Shown here piece after piece: positions 1 to 7,817 of a stretch of 64,000 nucleotides of DNA; position 1 is the first letter of the stretch, and every line of letters starts with the position of its first letter. Source of the stretch: Paenisporosarcina sp. HGH0030 (GTDB lineage Bacteria; Bacillota; Bacilli; Bacillales_A; Planococcaceae); assembly GCF_000411295.1 (NCBI RefSeq), contig NZ_KE150421.1:1494835-1558834 (forward strand), given 5' to 3'. A model generated the notes under the pieces. That model was given only the letters and a program-made list of their open reading frames with translations, did no database searches and was not told the origin of the DNA. A program made the position numbers and the translations under genes.

Positions 1-1
1 A

Positions 2-673
2 CCTTATCGTGCCAGTGAAGTTTACTACCACCAGTTAAAAATGCAAACACCCATTGTCAATTTTAATGGTGCCTTTGTCCATCATCCCACTGACCATACA
101 TGGAATCCGATTCATGAACCCATTAATTTGAAAGTCGTAAACGAAGTGATTGATGCCATTCATGATTATAAATTTCATAACATTATTGCCGAAGTTATGG
201 ATGATGTTTACTTGCACTATCATGATGAGAAACTGCTCGACATTTTTAGCTTCGGAAAACCACAAGTAACAACAGGTGATATACGAAATTATTTAAAGAC
301 CGACCCTACCAGTTTGCTTATTCATGCAGAAGAACATGAAGTTCCTGCCATCCGTCAACACTTACATGATGTACATGCAGAAGTGATTGATCACAGAAGA
401 TGGGGCGCGCCATGGCATGTAATTGAAATTGTACGCAGCGGCCTAAATAAAGCTGTAGGTATTTCGCATGTATCGAAACACTTGAATATTCCAAAGGAAC
501 GCATTATTGCATTTGGTGACGAAGACAATGATTTAGAGATGATTGAATATGCTGGAACCGGCGTTGCTATGGGCAATGCCATTGCGAAACTCAAAAACAT
601 TGCAAATGAAGTAACAACTTCAAATAATGACGATGGGATTGCGGATTTCTTACAAGAACGTTTAAAATTATAG
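2..673 (+). CDS. HAD superfamily hydrolase, Cof type (5' partial)
   Basis: The frame is open from the left edge, so the N-terminus with the HAD nucleophile motif (DxD) lies outside the window; 223 residues remain. The C-terminal part carries the HAD signature: a lysine motif in GLNKAVGISHV, then GDEDNDLEMIEYAG, which is the metal-binding motif IV of Cof-type phosphatases, then GVAMGNA. Cof-family proteins dephosphorylate sugar phosphates, nucleotides or flavin cofactors; the substrate cannot be told from sequence. The last residues IADFLQERL are the usual family end, so the 3' end is intact. A gap of 25 nt separates it from the DegV-family gene, so the two are probably cotranscribed. Confidence 0.85.
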   Translation, partial: PYRASEVYYHQLKMQTPIVNFNGAFVHHPTDHTWNPIHEPINLKVVNEVIDAIHDYKFHNIIAEVMDDVYLHYHDEKLLDIFSFGKPQVTTGDIRNYLKTDPTSLLIHAEEHEVPAIRQHLHDVHAEVIDHRRWGAPWHVIEIVRSGLNKAVGISHVSKHLNIPKERIIAFGDEDNDLEMIEYAGTGVAMGNAIAKLKNIANEVTTSNNDDGIADFLQERLKL

Positions 674-698
674 AAATAGTTGATTCAGGAGGATACAA

Positions 699-1553
699 AT
701 GAGAATATTTGCAGACAGTGCTTGCGATTTACCGAAATCTTTTTATGAAACAAATCCGGTCACGTTGATTCCATTACGTGTACATATTGATGATGCCGAA
801 TACTTGGATGTCATGACAATCGATTCGACACAAGTTTACGCGGAAATTCGTCAAGGTAAACAACCAAAAACTTCACAAGCTTCACCAGAACAATTTTTGT
901 CGTTTTTTGAAGAACTTGCGAAGTCCGGAGAAGAAGGCTTGTATATTGCCTTTTCTTCAGAACTTTCAGGAACACATAATACCGCAGTTATGATTCGGGA
1001 ACAGGTAAAGGAAGACTATCCTGATCTTAAATTAACAATCGTTGATTCGCGATGTGCTTCACTTGGTTATGGCTTGCTTATAAAGGAAGCCGTCCGATTG
1101 ATGAAATCTGGAGAACCTATGGAACGTATTGTCGAAATAATCCGTTTTAAAGCACTACATATGGAACATTTGTTTACAGTTGAAGATTTAGATTATATGG
1201 CTCGAGGCGGACGCGTGTCCAAGACCAGTGCTATTATTGGAGGATTATTAAACATCAAACCTCTTCTTCACGTGGAAAACGGCAAGCTTGTACCGATTGA
1301 AAAATTAAGAGGACGCAAAAAAGTAATGAAACGGATCATTGAACTCATGGAAGAACGCGGTGAGCGTTTACATGAACAAACTATTGCAATCAGTCATGCT
1401 GACGATGAAGCATTTGCAATGGAAATGAAGGCAATGGTTGAAGAAACATTCCATCCAAAACATGTAGAAATTCATATTATCGGATCTGCGATAGGTGCAC
1501 ATACTGGTCCTGGTGCATTAGCTTTGTTCTTTTCAAATCAGATACAGCCATAA
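699..1553 (+). CDS. DegV/FakB family fatty-acid-binding protein
   Basis: This 284-residue protein has the full DegV fold: an N-terminal strand MRIFADSACDLP, the fatty-acid-contact motif FSSELSGTHNTA near residue 90, the central VEDLDYMARGGRVS, and the C-terminal GAHTGPGALALFF. DegV proteins bind fatty acids and act as FakB subunits presenting them to the kinase FakA for phospholipid synthesis. The start is set by GGAGG at about 688-692. In Bacillus subtilis a degV gene sits between degU and comFA; here that position is occupied by an accessory block (38.9-48.4 kb), so this may be the displaced gene or a paralogue. It lies 12 nt upstream of the CoA-disulfide reductase. Confidence 0.9.
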   Translation: MRIFADSACDLPKSFYETNPVTLIPLRVHIDDAEYLDVMTIDSTQVYAEIRQGKQPKTSQASPEQFLSFFEELAKSGEEGLYIAFSSELSGTHNTAVMIREQVKEDYPDLKLTIVDSRCASLGYGLLIKEAVRLMKSGEPMERIVEIIRFKALHMEHLFTVEDLDYMARGGRVSKTSAIIGGLLNIKPLLHVENGKLVPIEKLRGRKKVMKRIIELMEERGERLHEQTIAISHADDEAFAMEMKAMVEETFHPKHVEIHIIGSAIGAHTGPGALALFFSNQIQP

Positions 1554-1571
1554 GAAACGGAGCGAGTGAAC

Positions 1572-2900
1572 ATGAAGAAAATCGTCATCGTTGGAGCTGT
1601 TGCAGGAGGAGCGACTGTCGCTTCCCAAATTCGTTTTTATGACAAAAACGCAGAGATTGTTGTGTTCGATCAGGATGATACGATGTCGTATGGTGCGTGC
1701 GGAATGCCGTATGTCATCGGAGGGAAAATTTCAGAGCACAATCGTTTGATTGCGGCAACTCCTGAAGAGTTTAAAAACGAGCGGAAAATCAATGTTTTTC
1801 TGAAACATCGTGTGACAAAAATTGATCGCCAGCTTAAGACGGTAGAAGTCTTGAATCTCGAGTCCCAGCAATCCTTTAAAGAAACTTACGATTTTCTTAT
1901 CCTCTCTCCAGGTGGTACACCGATTGTGCCTGAAACAACCGGTCTGGAAAGCGCGATCATGTTCACGTTGCGTAACTTCAGTGATATGAAAAAAATCAAT
2001 GGATATATATCCACTGAGAAACCTAAAAGCTGTGTAATTGTGGGTGCTGGATTTATCGGTGTGGAAATGGCAGAAAATCTTGTTGACATTGGTTTGAACG
2101 TATCAATTGTCGAAAAATCCCCTCAAGTGATGAACATCATGGACGTTGACTGCTCTGCCCTTGTGGAAAAAGAGCTAAGTGATCATGGTGTGCGCATATA
2201 TAAGGAAGATTTTATTACCAATGTAAAGGGTTCTAATCTGGTTCTCGATTCTGGCGAAACGATCCAAGCCGATTTCATTCTTATGAGCATCGGTGTATCG
2301 CCCAATACGAAATTGGCTGAAGACGCTGGTTTAACGATTGGCGAAACGCGAGGGATTGTCACAAACGAATATTTGCAGACGAATGATGCTTATATATATG
2401 CAATCGGAGATGCTGCAGAAAATAAAGATTTCATCACTGGCGACGCCAAACGTGTTCCGCTAGCATGGCCAGCTCACCGTCAGGCATTTATTGTCGCGAA
2501 ACATATAACCGGGGAAAAGATCCCTTTCAAAGGATTACTTGGTACAACGATTTGCAAAGTCTTTTCACTTGATGTGGCATTAACTGGATTAAACGAACGA
2601 GCACTGAAAGATAGCCCGATGAAGTTTGAAACGATTATTCAAAAATCTAAATCCAATGCTGGCTATTATCCGGACCATGCAAACATATTCTTGAAAGTTC
2701 ATTATGATTCTGTAACCCGTAAAGTATTGGGTGCACAAGCAGTTGGTGGTAAAGGAATCGATAAACGAATTGATGTACTCTCCACTGCCATTTTTGCCGG
2801 TCTCACAATGGACGATTTACAAGCTTTGGAACTGGCCTATGCCCCTCCCTATTCATCACCAAAAGATCCCGTGAATATGGTCGGTTATCGTGCTAATTAG
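1572..2900 (+). CDS. cdr: CoA-disulfide reductase (pyridine nucleotide-disulfide oxidoreductase)
   Basis: The protein has an N-terminal FAD-binding motif (IVIVGAVAGGATVASQ), an active-site SYGACGMPY, a second Rossmann motif (VIVGAGFIGVEMAENL) for NAD(P)H, and a C-terminal dimerisation domain ending in PPYSSPKDPVN. Known CoADR enzymes reduce CoA disulfide with a single redox cysteine at position 43. Counting from the ATG at 1572 puts this cysteine exactly at 43, which, with GGAG at 1559-1562 and 9 nt spacing, favours this start over the in-frame GTG at 1566. An NADH oxidase or persulfide reductase of the same family is the alternative. No rhodanese domain is fused. Confidence 0.82.
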   Translation: MKKIVIVGAVAGGATVASQIRFYDKNAEIVVFDQDDTMSYGACGMPYVIGGKISEHNRLIAATPEEFKNERKINVFLKHRVTKIDRQLKTVEVLNLESQQSFKETYDFLILSPGGTPIVPETTGLESAIMFTLRNFSDMKKINGYISTEKPKSCVIVGAGFIGVEMAENLVDIGLNVSIVEKSPQVMNIMDVDCSALVEKELSDHGVRIYKEDFITNVKGSNLVLDSGETIQADFILMSIGVSPNTKLAEDAGLTIGETRGIVTNEYLQTNDAYIYAIGDAAENKDFITGDAKRVPLAWPAHRQAFIVAKHITGEKIPFKGLLGTTICKVFSLDVALTGLNERALKDSPMKFETIIQKSKSNAGYYPDHANIFLKVHYDSVTRKVLGAQAVGGKGIDKRIDVLSTAIFAGLTMDDLQALELAYAPPYSSPKDPVNMVGYRAN

Positions 2901-3070
2901 AAAAGCGAAAAGCGTCACTTTAGCTCGACGCCGGCGCTGGAAAGGTTCCCTTTGCGTCAAGTAACCGTATGAGGTTCTGAAGCTTAGGTGCGAGCTAGGT
3001 GCTTAGAGCTAGACATTGCGAACATTCAAAGAATTAATATTTCAGTAGAATCCATTCTTAATGAAATTGA
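2901..3070. other. Intergenic stretch with degenerate repeat
   Basis: This stretch between the CoADR gene and its terminator holds no convincing gene. Positions 2951-2977 (TTTGCGTCAAGTAACCG...) resemble the 27-nt repeat unit found twice at 22942-23002 and once at 35774-35800, so it looks like a decayed copy of the dispersed intergenic repeat. Weak resemblance only. Confidence 0.35.
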
Positions 3071-3116
3071 AAAAATCGCTTGGGACTGTAAGTTGTCTCA
3101 AGCGATTTTTGTTTTT
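3071..3116 (+). terminator. Rho-independent terminator after CoADR gene
   Basis: AAAAATCGCTTGGGAC (3071-3086) pairs with GTCTCAAGCGATTTTT (3095-3110), with one G-T pair and an 8-nt loop, followed by GTTTTT. It ends the HAD-DegV-CoADR transcription unit and overlaps a spurious 60-codon frame. Confidence 0.85.
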
Positions 3117-3163
3117 CGAGGAATATTGCTATGTGGGGGTAATTCTTTTGAAAAATTATCACA

Positions 3164-3195
3164 TAGTTGACTGAGTCAACTATATATATTATACT
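3164..3195 (+). promoter_or_regulatory. Sigma-A promoter with palindromic operator for MarR-GNAT gene
   Basis: TTGACT (3167-3172) and TATACT (3190-3195) are separated by exactly 17 nt, an almost ideal vegetative promoter. The -35 box is embedded in a perfect palindrome TAGTTGACTGAGTCAACTA (3164-3182; two 9-nt arms around one G). A dimeric repressor bound there would block the -35 box, and the gene just downstream encodes a MarR-type regulator, so autorepression is likely. Confidence 0.8.
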
Positions 3196-3236
3196 CTTTT
3201 TAATTTAAAATTTCTGAATATTAAGGAGGGGTTTTT

Positions 3237-4175
3237 ATGGAAACAATTCATTATGTAGAAAAAATCCGAAAATTCAACAGGTTTTATGCAAATGTTTTAG
3301 GCAAAATCGATCAAGAAATATATAATCAAACTTTTCCATTAACAGAGGCGCGGATTATAACTGAAATCAATTATAGAAATGGTTGTACTGCGACTGAAGT
3401 CAGAGAAAAACTTGGAATAGACCGAGGTTATATGAGCCGAATTGTACAGCGATTTGAGGACGAAAATATTATCATTAAAAAACAGTCAACCGAGGATAAA
3501 CGTCAATATTCCCTCTTTCTAACACAATATGGCAAAGAAATTTTCAATGACTTGGTTGAAAATGCAAATAACGGAGTAGATAAAATGATTCAAAATTTAT
3601 CAAAGAAACATCTGTCAGAGCTAATCCAATATATGGAATCAATCGAATCGATTTATTCAAATGAAAATGATTCCTCACTGGTTGTCTCCATTCATCCATT
3701 TCAACCCGGAGATATTGGATATGTCGCCCACCTACATGGAAGGTTATATGCAAAGACATATAAATTCGGACGAATCTTTGAATATTACGTCATGAAAGGT
3801 TTAACTGAATTTATGATCGATACGGATGGTGGAGAGTTATGGGTTGCTGAAGTGAATGGTGATATCGTTGGTTCGATTGCAATTACTAAGTCGAGTGAAA
3901 ACGTAGCACAGCTTAGATGGTTTGTTTTAGATGAAAACTTTCAAGGAATGGGCTTAGGAAAAAAACTAATGGAGCATGCTCTTAATTTCTGCCAGGCACA
4001 AAATTATCAGCATGTGTTCTTATGGACGGTAAGCACGCTCGAGACCGCTCGATATCTTTACAAAAAGTATAATTTTAGGCTGACCGAAGAAAAACCAAAT
4101 GAAGAATGGACTGGAGAGCAATTAATAGAAGAACGATGGGATCTTGACTTTTCCGATGTAAACCAATCAAAATAA
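3237..4175 (+). CDS. MarR-type regulator fused to GNAT acetyltransferase
   Basis: A 312-residue two-domain protein. Residues about 5-140 form a MarR winged helix (TATEVREKLGIDRGYMSRIVQRFEDENII recognition region, then the wing EDKRQYSLFLT). Residues about 150-305 form a GNAT acetyltransferase with the acetyl-CoA loop around FQGMGLGKKLMEHAL and the strand HVFLWTVSTLETARYLYKKYNF. Fusions of this architecture are known in bacteria, but the acetylated substrate is usually undefined. The strong AAGGAGGGG at 3223-3231 sets the start. It stands alone behind its own promoter and palindrome. The C-terminal domain may sense or modify a small amine or a toxin, which is inference. Confidence 0.88.
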   Translation: METIHYVEKIRKFNRFYANVLGKIDQEIYNQTFPLTEARIITEINYRNGCTATEVREKLGIDRGYMSRIVQRFEDENIIIKKQSTEDKRQYSLFLTQYGKEIFNDLVENANNGVDKMIQNLSKKHLSELIQYMESIESIYSNENDSSLVVSIHPFQPGDIGYVAHLHGRLYAKTYKFGRIFEYYVMKGLTEFMIDTDGGELWVAEVNGDIVGSIAITKSSENVAQLRWFVLDENFQGMGLGKKLMEHALNFCQAQNYQHVFLWTVSTLETARYLYKKYNFRLTEEKPNEEWTGEQLIEERWDLDFSDVNQSK

Positions 4176-4209
4176 AAACGAAAAATCAATCTTGTTGGAT
4201 TCATTACCG

Positions 4210-4446
4210 ATGGGAAAAGCTTATCCTCTTTGGAAGTATTATAAGATGATGGGGATGTTATGCTTTCTGTTTATACATAAGTATGTTCTTTTAGAACCAT
4301 TGAACATAAGTAAAAGAATAGAAAAAACTTTCACTTGGTAAAGCGAGGACTCACTAAAAATTAAGCCGGTTATTCCAATTAATAGGAAAACCGGCTTGAT
4401 CATTGGGTACACGATTTTGCTGCTGGTGGTATACAGTCCCATGCAA
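4210..4446 (+). pseudogene. Possible remnant of a small membrane-protein gene
   Basis: Frame 1 reads MGKAYPLWKYYKMMGML... to a stop at 4339-4341, then continues open to 4446 with a hydrophobic stretch (TGLIIGYTILLLVVY). A single stop joining two protein-like halves suggests a decayed small membrane-protein gene. There is no ribosome-binding site at 4210 and I do not recognise the family. An inverted repeat (AAGCCGGTT 4363-4371 / AACCGGCTT 4389-4397) overlaps it and may instead be the real functional element, such as a terminator. Confidence 0.2.
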
Positions 4447-4457
4447 TAGAATTACAA

Positions 4458-5915
4458 CTATCCTATATTTTTCTTTTCATCTAATTTTCGTTGCTTACCT
4501 TTGCGCCAAACAAGATAAATGAAGAACATGAATAGAATGTAGACTAAAACAAGAGCTGCTAAATACCCTTTATTGATTCCTTTATCATCAGTTACTTGAT
4601 AAAATTCGGCAATTTCTCTGTCCACTACCAGACGATAGTTTCCATCATCTCTTTGTCGTAAAATATCCCCTTCAATTAAACCACGAAGTTGTTTATTATC
4701 GCCAACCACTTCTCGTGGGATATCAAAGCTTTGAGTACCACCTGTATTGTTGATGGCGACAATCCAAGTTTCCTCATCATTCGAACGTTCATACACCATC
4801 AAGCCGGCTTCGTTATATAACATTTCCATTGAACCTGTCCGAAATGCTGCTGAATCATTTCGAAGCGATTGTACATCTCCAATATATTCAATCAATTCTT
4901 CATCAGTCTTAAAGTCCATAATCGGGTGAGAAGCTGGAGGCTTCTCTCCGTTTACTGCAATCTCAGAACCGTAAGTCATCATTGGTATACCGGGCATTGA
5001 CAATAAAGTAGCCATTGCCATTTTCCAACGTGTAGGCGGAAACATATTTTCTTCGGCCGCATTGGCGGTGAATCGTTTTGAATTGATCGTATCAATTTGA
5101 TGGATGACTGGATTTTCAGTCGATATTTCTTCCAATGCCTTTGAATCTAAATCTACATTTTTGAAAATGTTTCGATACATATCTTCTTGTCCACTTACTA
5201 ATGTGGCATCGAATTTAGCTTCACTAGATTCGGAACTGAGCACAGATAAATGTTCATTGTCTTTTTTAAGGCTCTCGATCAATGAATTTAAAAACGCAGA
5301 ATCGATTCCTTCAATTTCAGTCAATCGCACGGCATCTACTTTATATTTTTTTACAAAATCAAGCGCTGCCTGTTCAATCGCTTTTTGTGCATCTTCATTT
5401 GTTAAATCCCATGAGATCGTTCCATCTTCATTGGATTGTACCCAGGAAGCCTTGTCCTTATCTTTTGCCCAAACGTGCTTCGCACTTACATTTTGAAGCG
5501 GGAAATCAATCATGACGCTCATGTTGTTTTTATGCGCTTTTTTGATCAAAGCTGTAAGCTCTTCGGATGTCCCAAAATGACGTTCTAGTTGCCCGTAATC
5601 CATGACACGTTTCCCGTCATATGTCTCTGTTGAAAAGACGGGTCCTAAAGACACCATCGTAAAGCCCATCTTTTGGATGTGATCCAATTTTTCCGCCACA
5701 CCTTCGAAATCGCCACCTGCAAATGCACTGGGCTCCCTCGCATCAACTTCAAAATCATTTTCAATTGTTTTATTGAAATAGCGGTCGACTAGTAAGTCGT
5801 ATATACTTTCGTTTTGAATGGATTGTTTTGATGCCGCCTGTGTAGTTAACGGGGCAATCAAACCCATAAGTAATGTTGCTGCAATTGTTGCACGAATCCA
5901 TTTATCTATTTTCAA
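4458..5915 (-). CDS. Membrane-anchored GH13 alpha-amylase-like protein, probably catalytically impaired
   Basis: The 485-residue protein has a signal peptide (residues 1-28, ending TTQAAS), a GH13 (alpha-amylase) barrel from about residue 35 to 345 (SIYDLLVDRYFN, FAGGDFEGVAEKLDHIQKMG, SMPGIPMMTYGSEIA), a beta domain, and a C-terminal transmembrane helix (about 449-470) with a basic tail, so it is displayed outside and membrane-tethered. The catalytic motifs are degenerate: the nucleophile position in VDAVRLT is Thr199, the region IV NHD is replaced by TIN (276-278), and region I lacks the His. The TTG start is chosen because AGAGGAGGAC (5921-5930 on the complement) lies 5-7 nt upstream. A carbohydrate-binding or structural role is more likely than amylolysis. 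Confidence 0.82.
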   Translation of the reverse strand: MKIDKWIRATIAATLLMGLIAPLTTQAASKQSIQNESIYDLLVDRYFNKTIENDFEVDAREPSAFAGGDFEGVAEKLDHIQKMGFTMVSLGPVFSTETYDGKRVMDYGQLERHFGTSEELTALIKKAHKNNMSVMIDFPLQNVSAKHVWAKDKDKASWVQSNEDGTISWDLTNEDAQKAIEQAALDFVKKYKVDAVRLTEIEGIDSAFLNSLIESLKKDNEHLSVLSSESSEAKFDATLVSGQEDMYRNIFKNVDLDSKALEEISTENPVIHQIDTINSKRFTANAAEENMFPPTRWKMAMATLLSMPGIPMMTYGSEIAVNGEKPPASHPIMDFKTDEELIEYIGDVQSLRNDSAAFRTGSMEMLYNEAGLMVYERSNDEETWIVAINNTGGTQSFDIPREVVGDNKQLRGLIEGDILRQRDDGNYRLVVDREIAEFYQVTDDKGINKGYLAALVLVYILFMFFIYLVWRKGKQRKLDEKKNIG

Positions 5916-6007
5916 TTGAGGTCCTCCTCTAACGAATCTTCCTACGTTATTTTATCAAACGGAACATTGCCACGCCATGATTAGCAAAGATTTAAGTAGT
6001 ATTTACG

Positions 6008-6120
6008 TCAAAACTGTGAAAAATAACATGGATACCTCAAGGAACCTTGTAAGAGTCCGATTCCACCTAAACCTCCAGATTTCCCAACTAACCCTCCACT
6101 GACCTTCAAATCACGCAATA
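6008..6120 (-). other. Short glycine-rich reading frame, unsupported as gene
   Basis: Downstream of the YisL-type gene's terminator the complement encodes a glycine-rich stretch (SGGLVGKSGGLGGIG). The frame has no ribosome-binding site of its own and is open back through the terminator. Listed only because the peptide composition is unusual; otherwise the 5916-6120 gap shows nothing else. Confidence 0.12.
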
Positions 6121-6163
6121 AAAAAACCACTTCACTCCAAATAAATGAAGTAAAGTGGTTTCT
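6121..6163 (-). terminator. Rho-independent terminator for YisL-type gene
   Basis: AAACCACTT (6124-6132) pairs with AAGTGGTTT (6153-6161). Read on the complement the hairpin is followed by a run of T (complement of the A run at 6120-6126). It lies 11 nt beyond the stop codon. Confidence 0.8.
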
Positions 6164-6171
6164 TCCTTTGT

Positions 6172-6552
6172 TTATGCTAAAAAGCTGCTGCCTAATGGTA
6201 ATGAGAACCCTAGGAACATTGTGATAAACAAGAACACGAACAATAATACCCAAAACATCATTGTTGGTTTTTGTTTTTTCATACGAACCAAAATCATTTC
6301 CATCATGCCGATGACTAAAATTCCACCAAGGAACTTAAATCCATAAAGCATGCCCATATCGGAATCCATGCCAACCATGAACAATGCCACACCTGTCAAA
6401 ATGATGAATACGTAAACTAAACGTAACACCATATGTGTGATTTTTTGTCCTTTGCCTGTCTTAAGTAAAACAGAGACAAAGAACAAGATAATACCTAGTA
6501 CCCAAGCTGTAATGTGTAAGTGCGTGTTAGCTAAAAAATCCAAAATCGTCAC
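6172..6552 (-). CDS. YisL family (UPF0344/DUF1516) membrane protein
   Basis: A small polytopic membrane protein with four hydrophobic helices. The segment THLHITAWVLGIILFF followed by GKGQKITHMVLRLVYVFIILTG matches the YisL/UPF0344 family of Bacillales, whose function is unknown. The frame opens with GTG at 6552, but GAGGTGA covers this codon; a TTG three codons in (6543) has better spacing from that Shine-Dalgarno sequence and gives a length closer to known YisL proteins. Monocistronic, ended by a strong terminator. Confidence 0.85.
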   Translation of the reverse strand: MTILDFLANTHLHITAWVLGIILFFVSVLLKTGKGQKITHMVLRLVYVFIILTGVALFMVGMDSDMGMLYGFKFLGGILVIGMMEMILVRMKKQKPTMMFWVLLFVFLFITMFLGFSLPLGSSFLA

Positions 6553-6658
6553 CTCATCTAATTAATCGTTCAATTCTATCGTATCATATCTCGCTGACTA
6601 ATAAACTTTTTAACCTACTAGTTTCAATTTATAAAAAAAGTGTGAATCTCTGCTCCCT

Positions 6659-6734
6659 TTCCGCGGACGAACTGACAAGCCACCTCTGGCCAACAGGATG
6701 TTGGTCACGAAGGTGTTGCCACAAAATTGCATTT
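6659..6734 (+). repeat. Dispersed intergenic repeat R1, copy A
   Basis: This 76-nt segment (core GGCCAACAGGATGTTGGTCA) recurs with about 85 per cent identity by eye at 22868-22944 and in degenerate form at 35717-35772. It is non-coding and lies between the FAH-family and YisL-type genes. It contains a short inverted repeat CCAACA(GGA)TGTTGG. Confidence 0.8.
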
Positions 6735-6838
6735 CGTTCGTTTATTCTCACTGAAGAGTTTTGGCAATCCATTTTTCAGCAGGAGTCACGAAGATTCTCT
6801 TATTCAATAACATGATGTTACAAAGCCTAAATAAATCT

Positions 6839-7741
6839 TTATTCAAATCGGTTTACCAATGTGCCAATTCCTTCAACAGACACCTTCACTGTATCACCGG
6901 CTACCAAAAATTTTGGGGGATTAAAGCCTTTTCCCACACCAGAAGGAGTTCCTGTCAAAATTACATCTCCGGGTTCAAGTGTTACCAATGCAGAAATTTG
7001 TGTAATCAATTCTTCTACAGAAAAAATCATATCATCTGTATGTCCATTTTGGCGTACTTCGTCATTCACTTTTGTCACAATGGATAGATTTTGCGGATTT
7101 GGTAACTCGTCTTTCGTCACTAAATATGGACCCATCGGACAAGATCCTTTCAAGCTTTTGCCAAGGAAAAATTGCTGGTGTTTCTTCTGTAAATCACGCG
7201 CTGTTAAATCGTTTGCGATTGTATAGCCAAACACATGATCATAAGCAAGTTTTTTAGGAATATTTTCTCCCTTTTTACTGATAACAACGGCCAGTTCACC
7301 TTCATAGTCATATGAAGAAGTGGCATCTGAATGTACTGAAAGTAATTCTCCGTCTGCTGCAATTGTTGTCGGTGATTTTGTGAAAATCATCAAATGTTCT
7401 GGTGCAGCTTCTGAACCCATTTCTTTTGCATGCTCTGCATAGTTTCGACCCACACCAAAAATATTTTTCGGTGTTCGTGGAATCGGAGATAGCCATTTGA
7501 TGCTTGTAAATGGTCGTTTGAATTGATTCGGCTCTTCAGAATTCAGAGCAGCATCTGCGAGCTTACGCATCTGCTCAACAAAATCCATTCCTTTTTCAAT
7601 TCCATCAACAATGGTCTGAGGAAAATCGGGCAACACTTGGAGCGTCTGTTGTATCGCCACCACGTCCCATATGGCTTCTTCTTTCTTCACCTTGGGACCG
7701 AAACGAATTTGACCTTCATAACGAAAAGAAACGATTTTCAT
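6839..7741 (-). CDS. Fumarylacetoacetate hydrolase family protein
   Basis: A 300-residue protein with an N-terminal domain of about 75 residues and the FAH catalytic domain. Visible signatures are GVGRNYAEHAKEMG, HLMIFTKSPTTIAADGE, the metal-ligand motif DYEGELAVVIS, and NDLTARDLQ; the C-terminal GDVILTGTPSGVGKGFNPPKFL is characteristic. Members act as acylpyruvases, hydratases or decarboxylases of 2-oxo acids with a divalent metal; the substrate here is undetermined. AGAGGGAG (complement, 7751-7758) supports the ATG. It stands as a single gene. The C-terminal VNRF reaches normal length. Confidence 0.88.
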   Translation of the reverse strand: MKIVSFRYEGQIRFGPKVKKEEAIWDVVAIQQTLQVLPDFPQTIVDGIEKGMDFVEQMRKLADAALNSEEPNQFKRPFTSIKWLSPIPRTPKNIFGVGRNYAEHAKEMGSEAAPEHLMIFTKSPTTIAADGELLSVHSDATSSYDYEGELAVVISKKGENIPKKLAYDHVFGYTIANDLTARDLQKKHQQFFLGKSLKGSCPMGPYLVTKDELPNPQNLSIVTKVNDEVRQNGHTDDMIFSVEELITQISALVTLEPGDVILTGTPSGVGKGFNPPKFLVAGDTVKVSVEGIGTLVNRFE

Positions 7742-7817
7742 ACACTGACACTCCCTCTGAATGAAATTTTGTTTAATTCAGTCTACGATACTTCGACAAA
7801 TTTTTCATCGATTTTTT

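Noticed and set aside
2988-3170. 60-codon plus-strand frame after CoADR gene
   Set aside because: It runs through the terminator hairpin at 3071-3116 and the MarR-GNAT promoter, and has no ribosome-binding site.
5104-5496. 130-codon plus-strand frame
   Set aside because: Antisense shadow of the amylase-like gene with serine-rich composition and no start signals.
6008-6253. 81-codon minus-strand frame with glycine-rich end as a bacteriocin-like peptide
   Set aside because: The frame overlaps the YisL gene and its terminator and has no start signals; the glycine-rich part alone is too weak.
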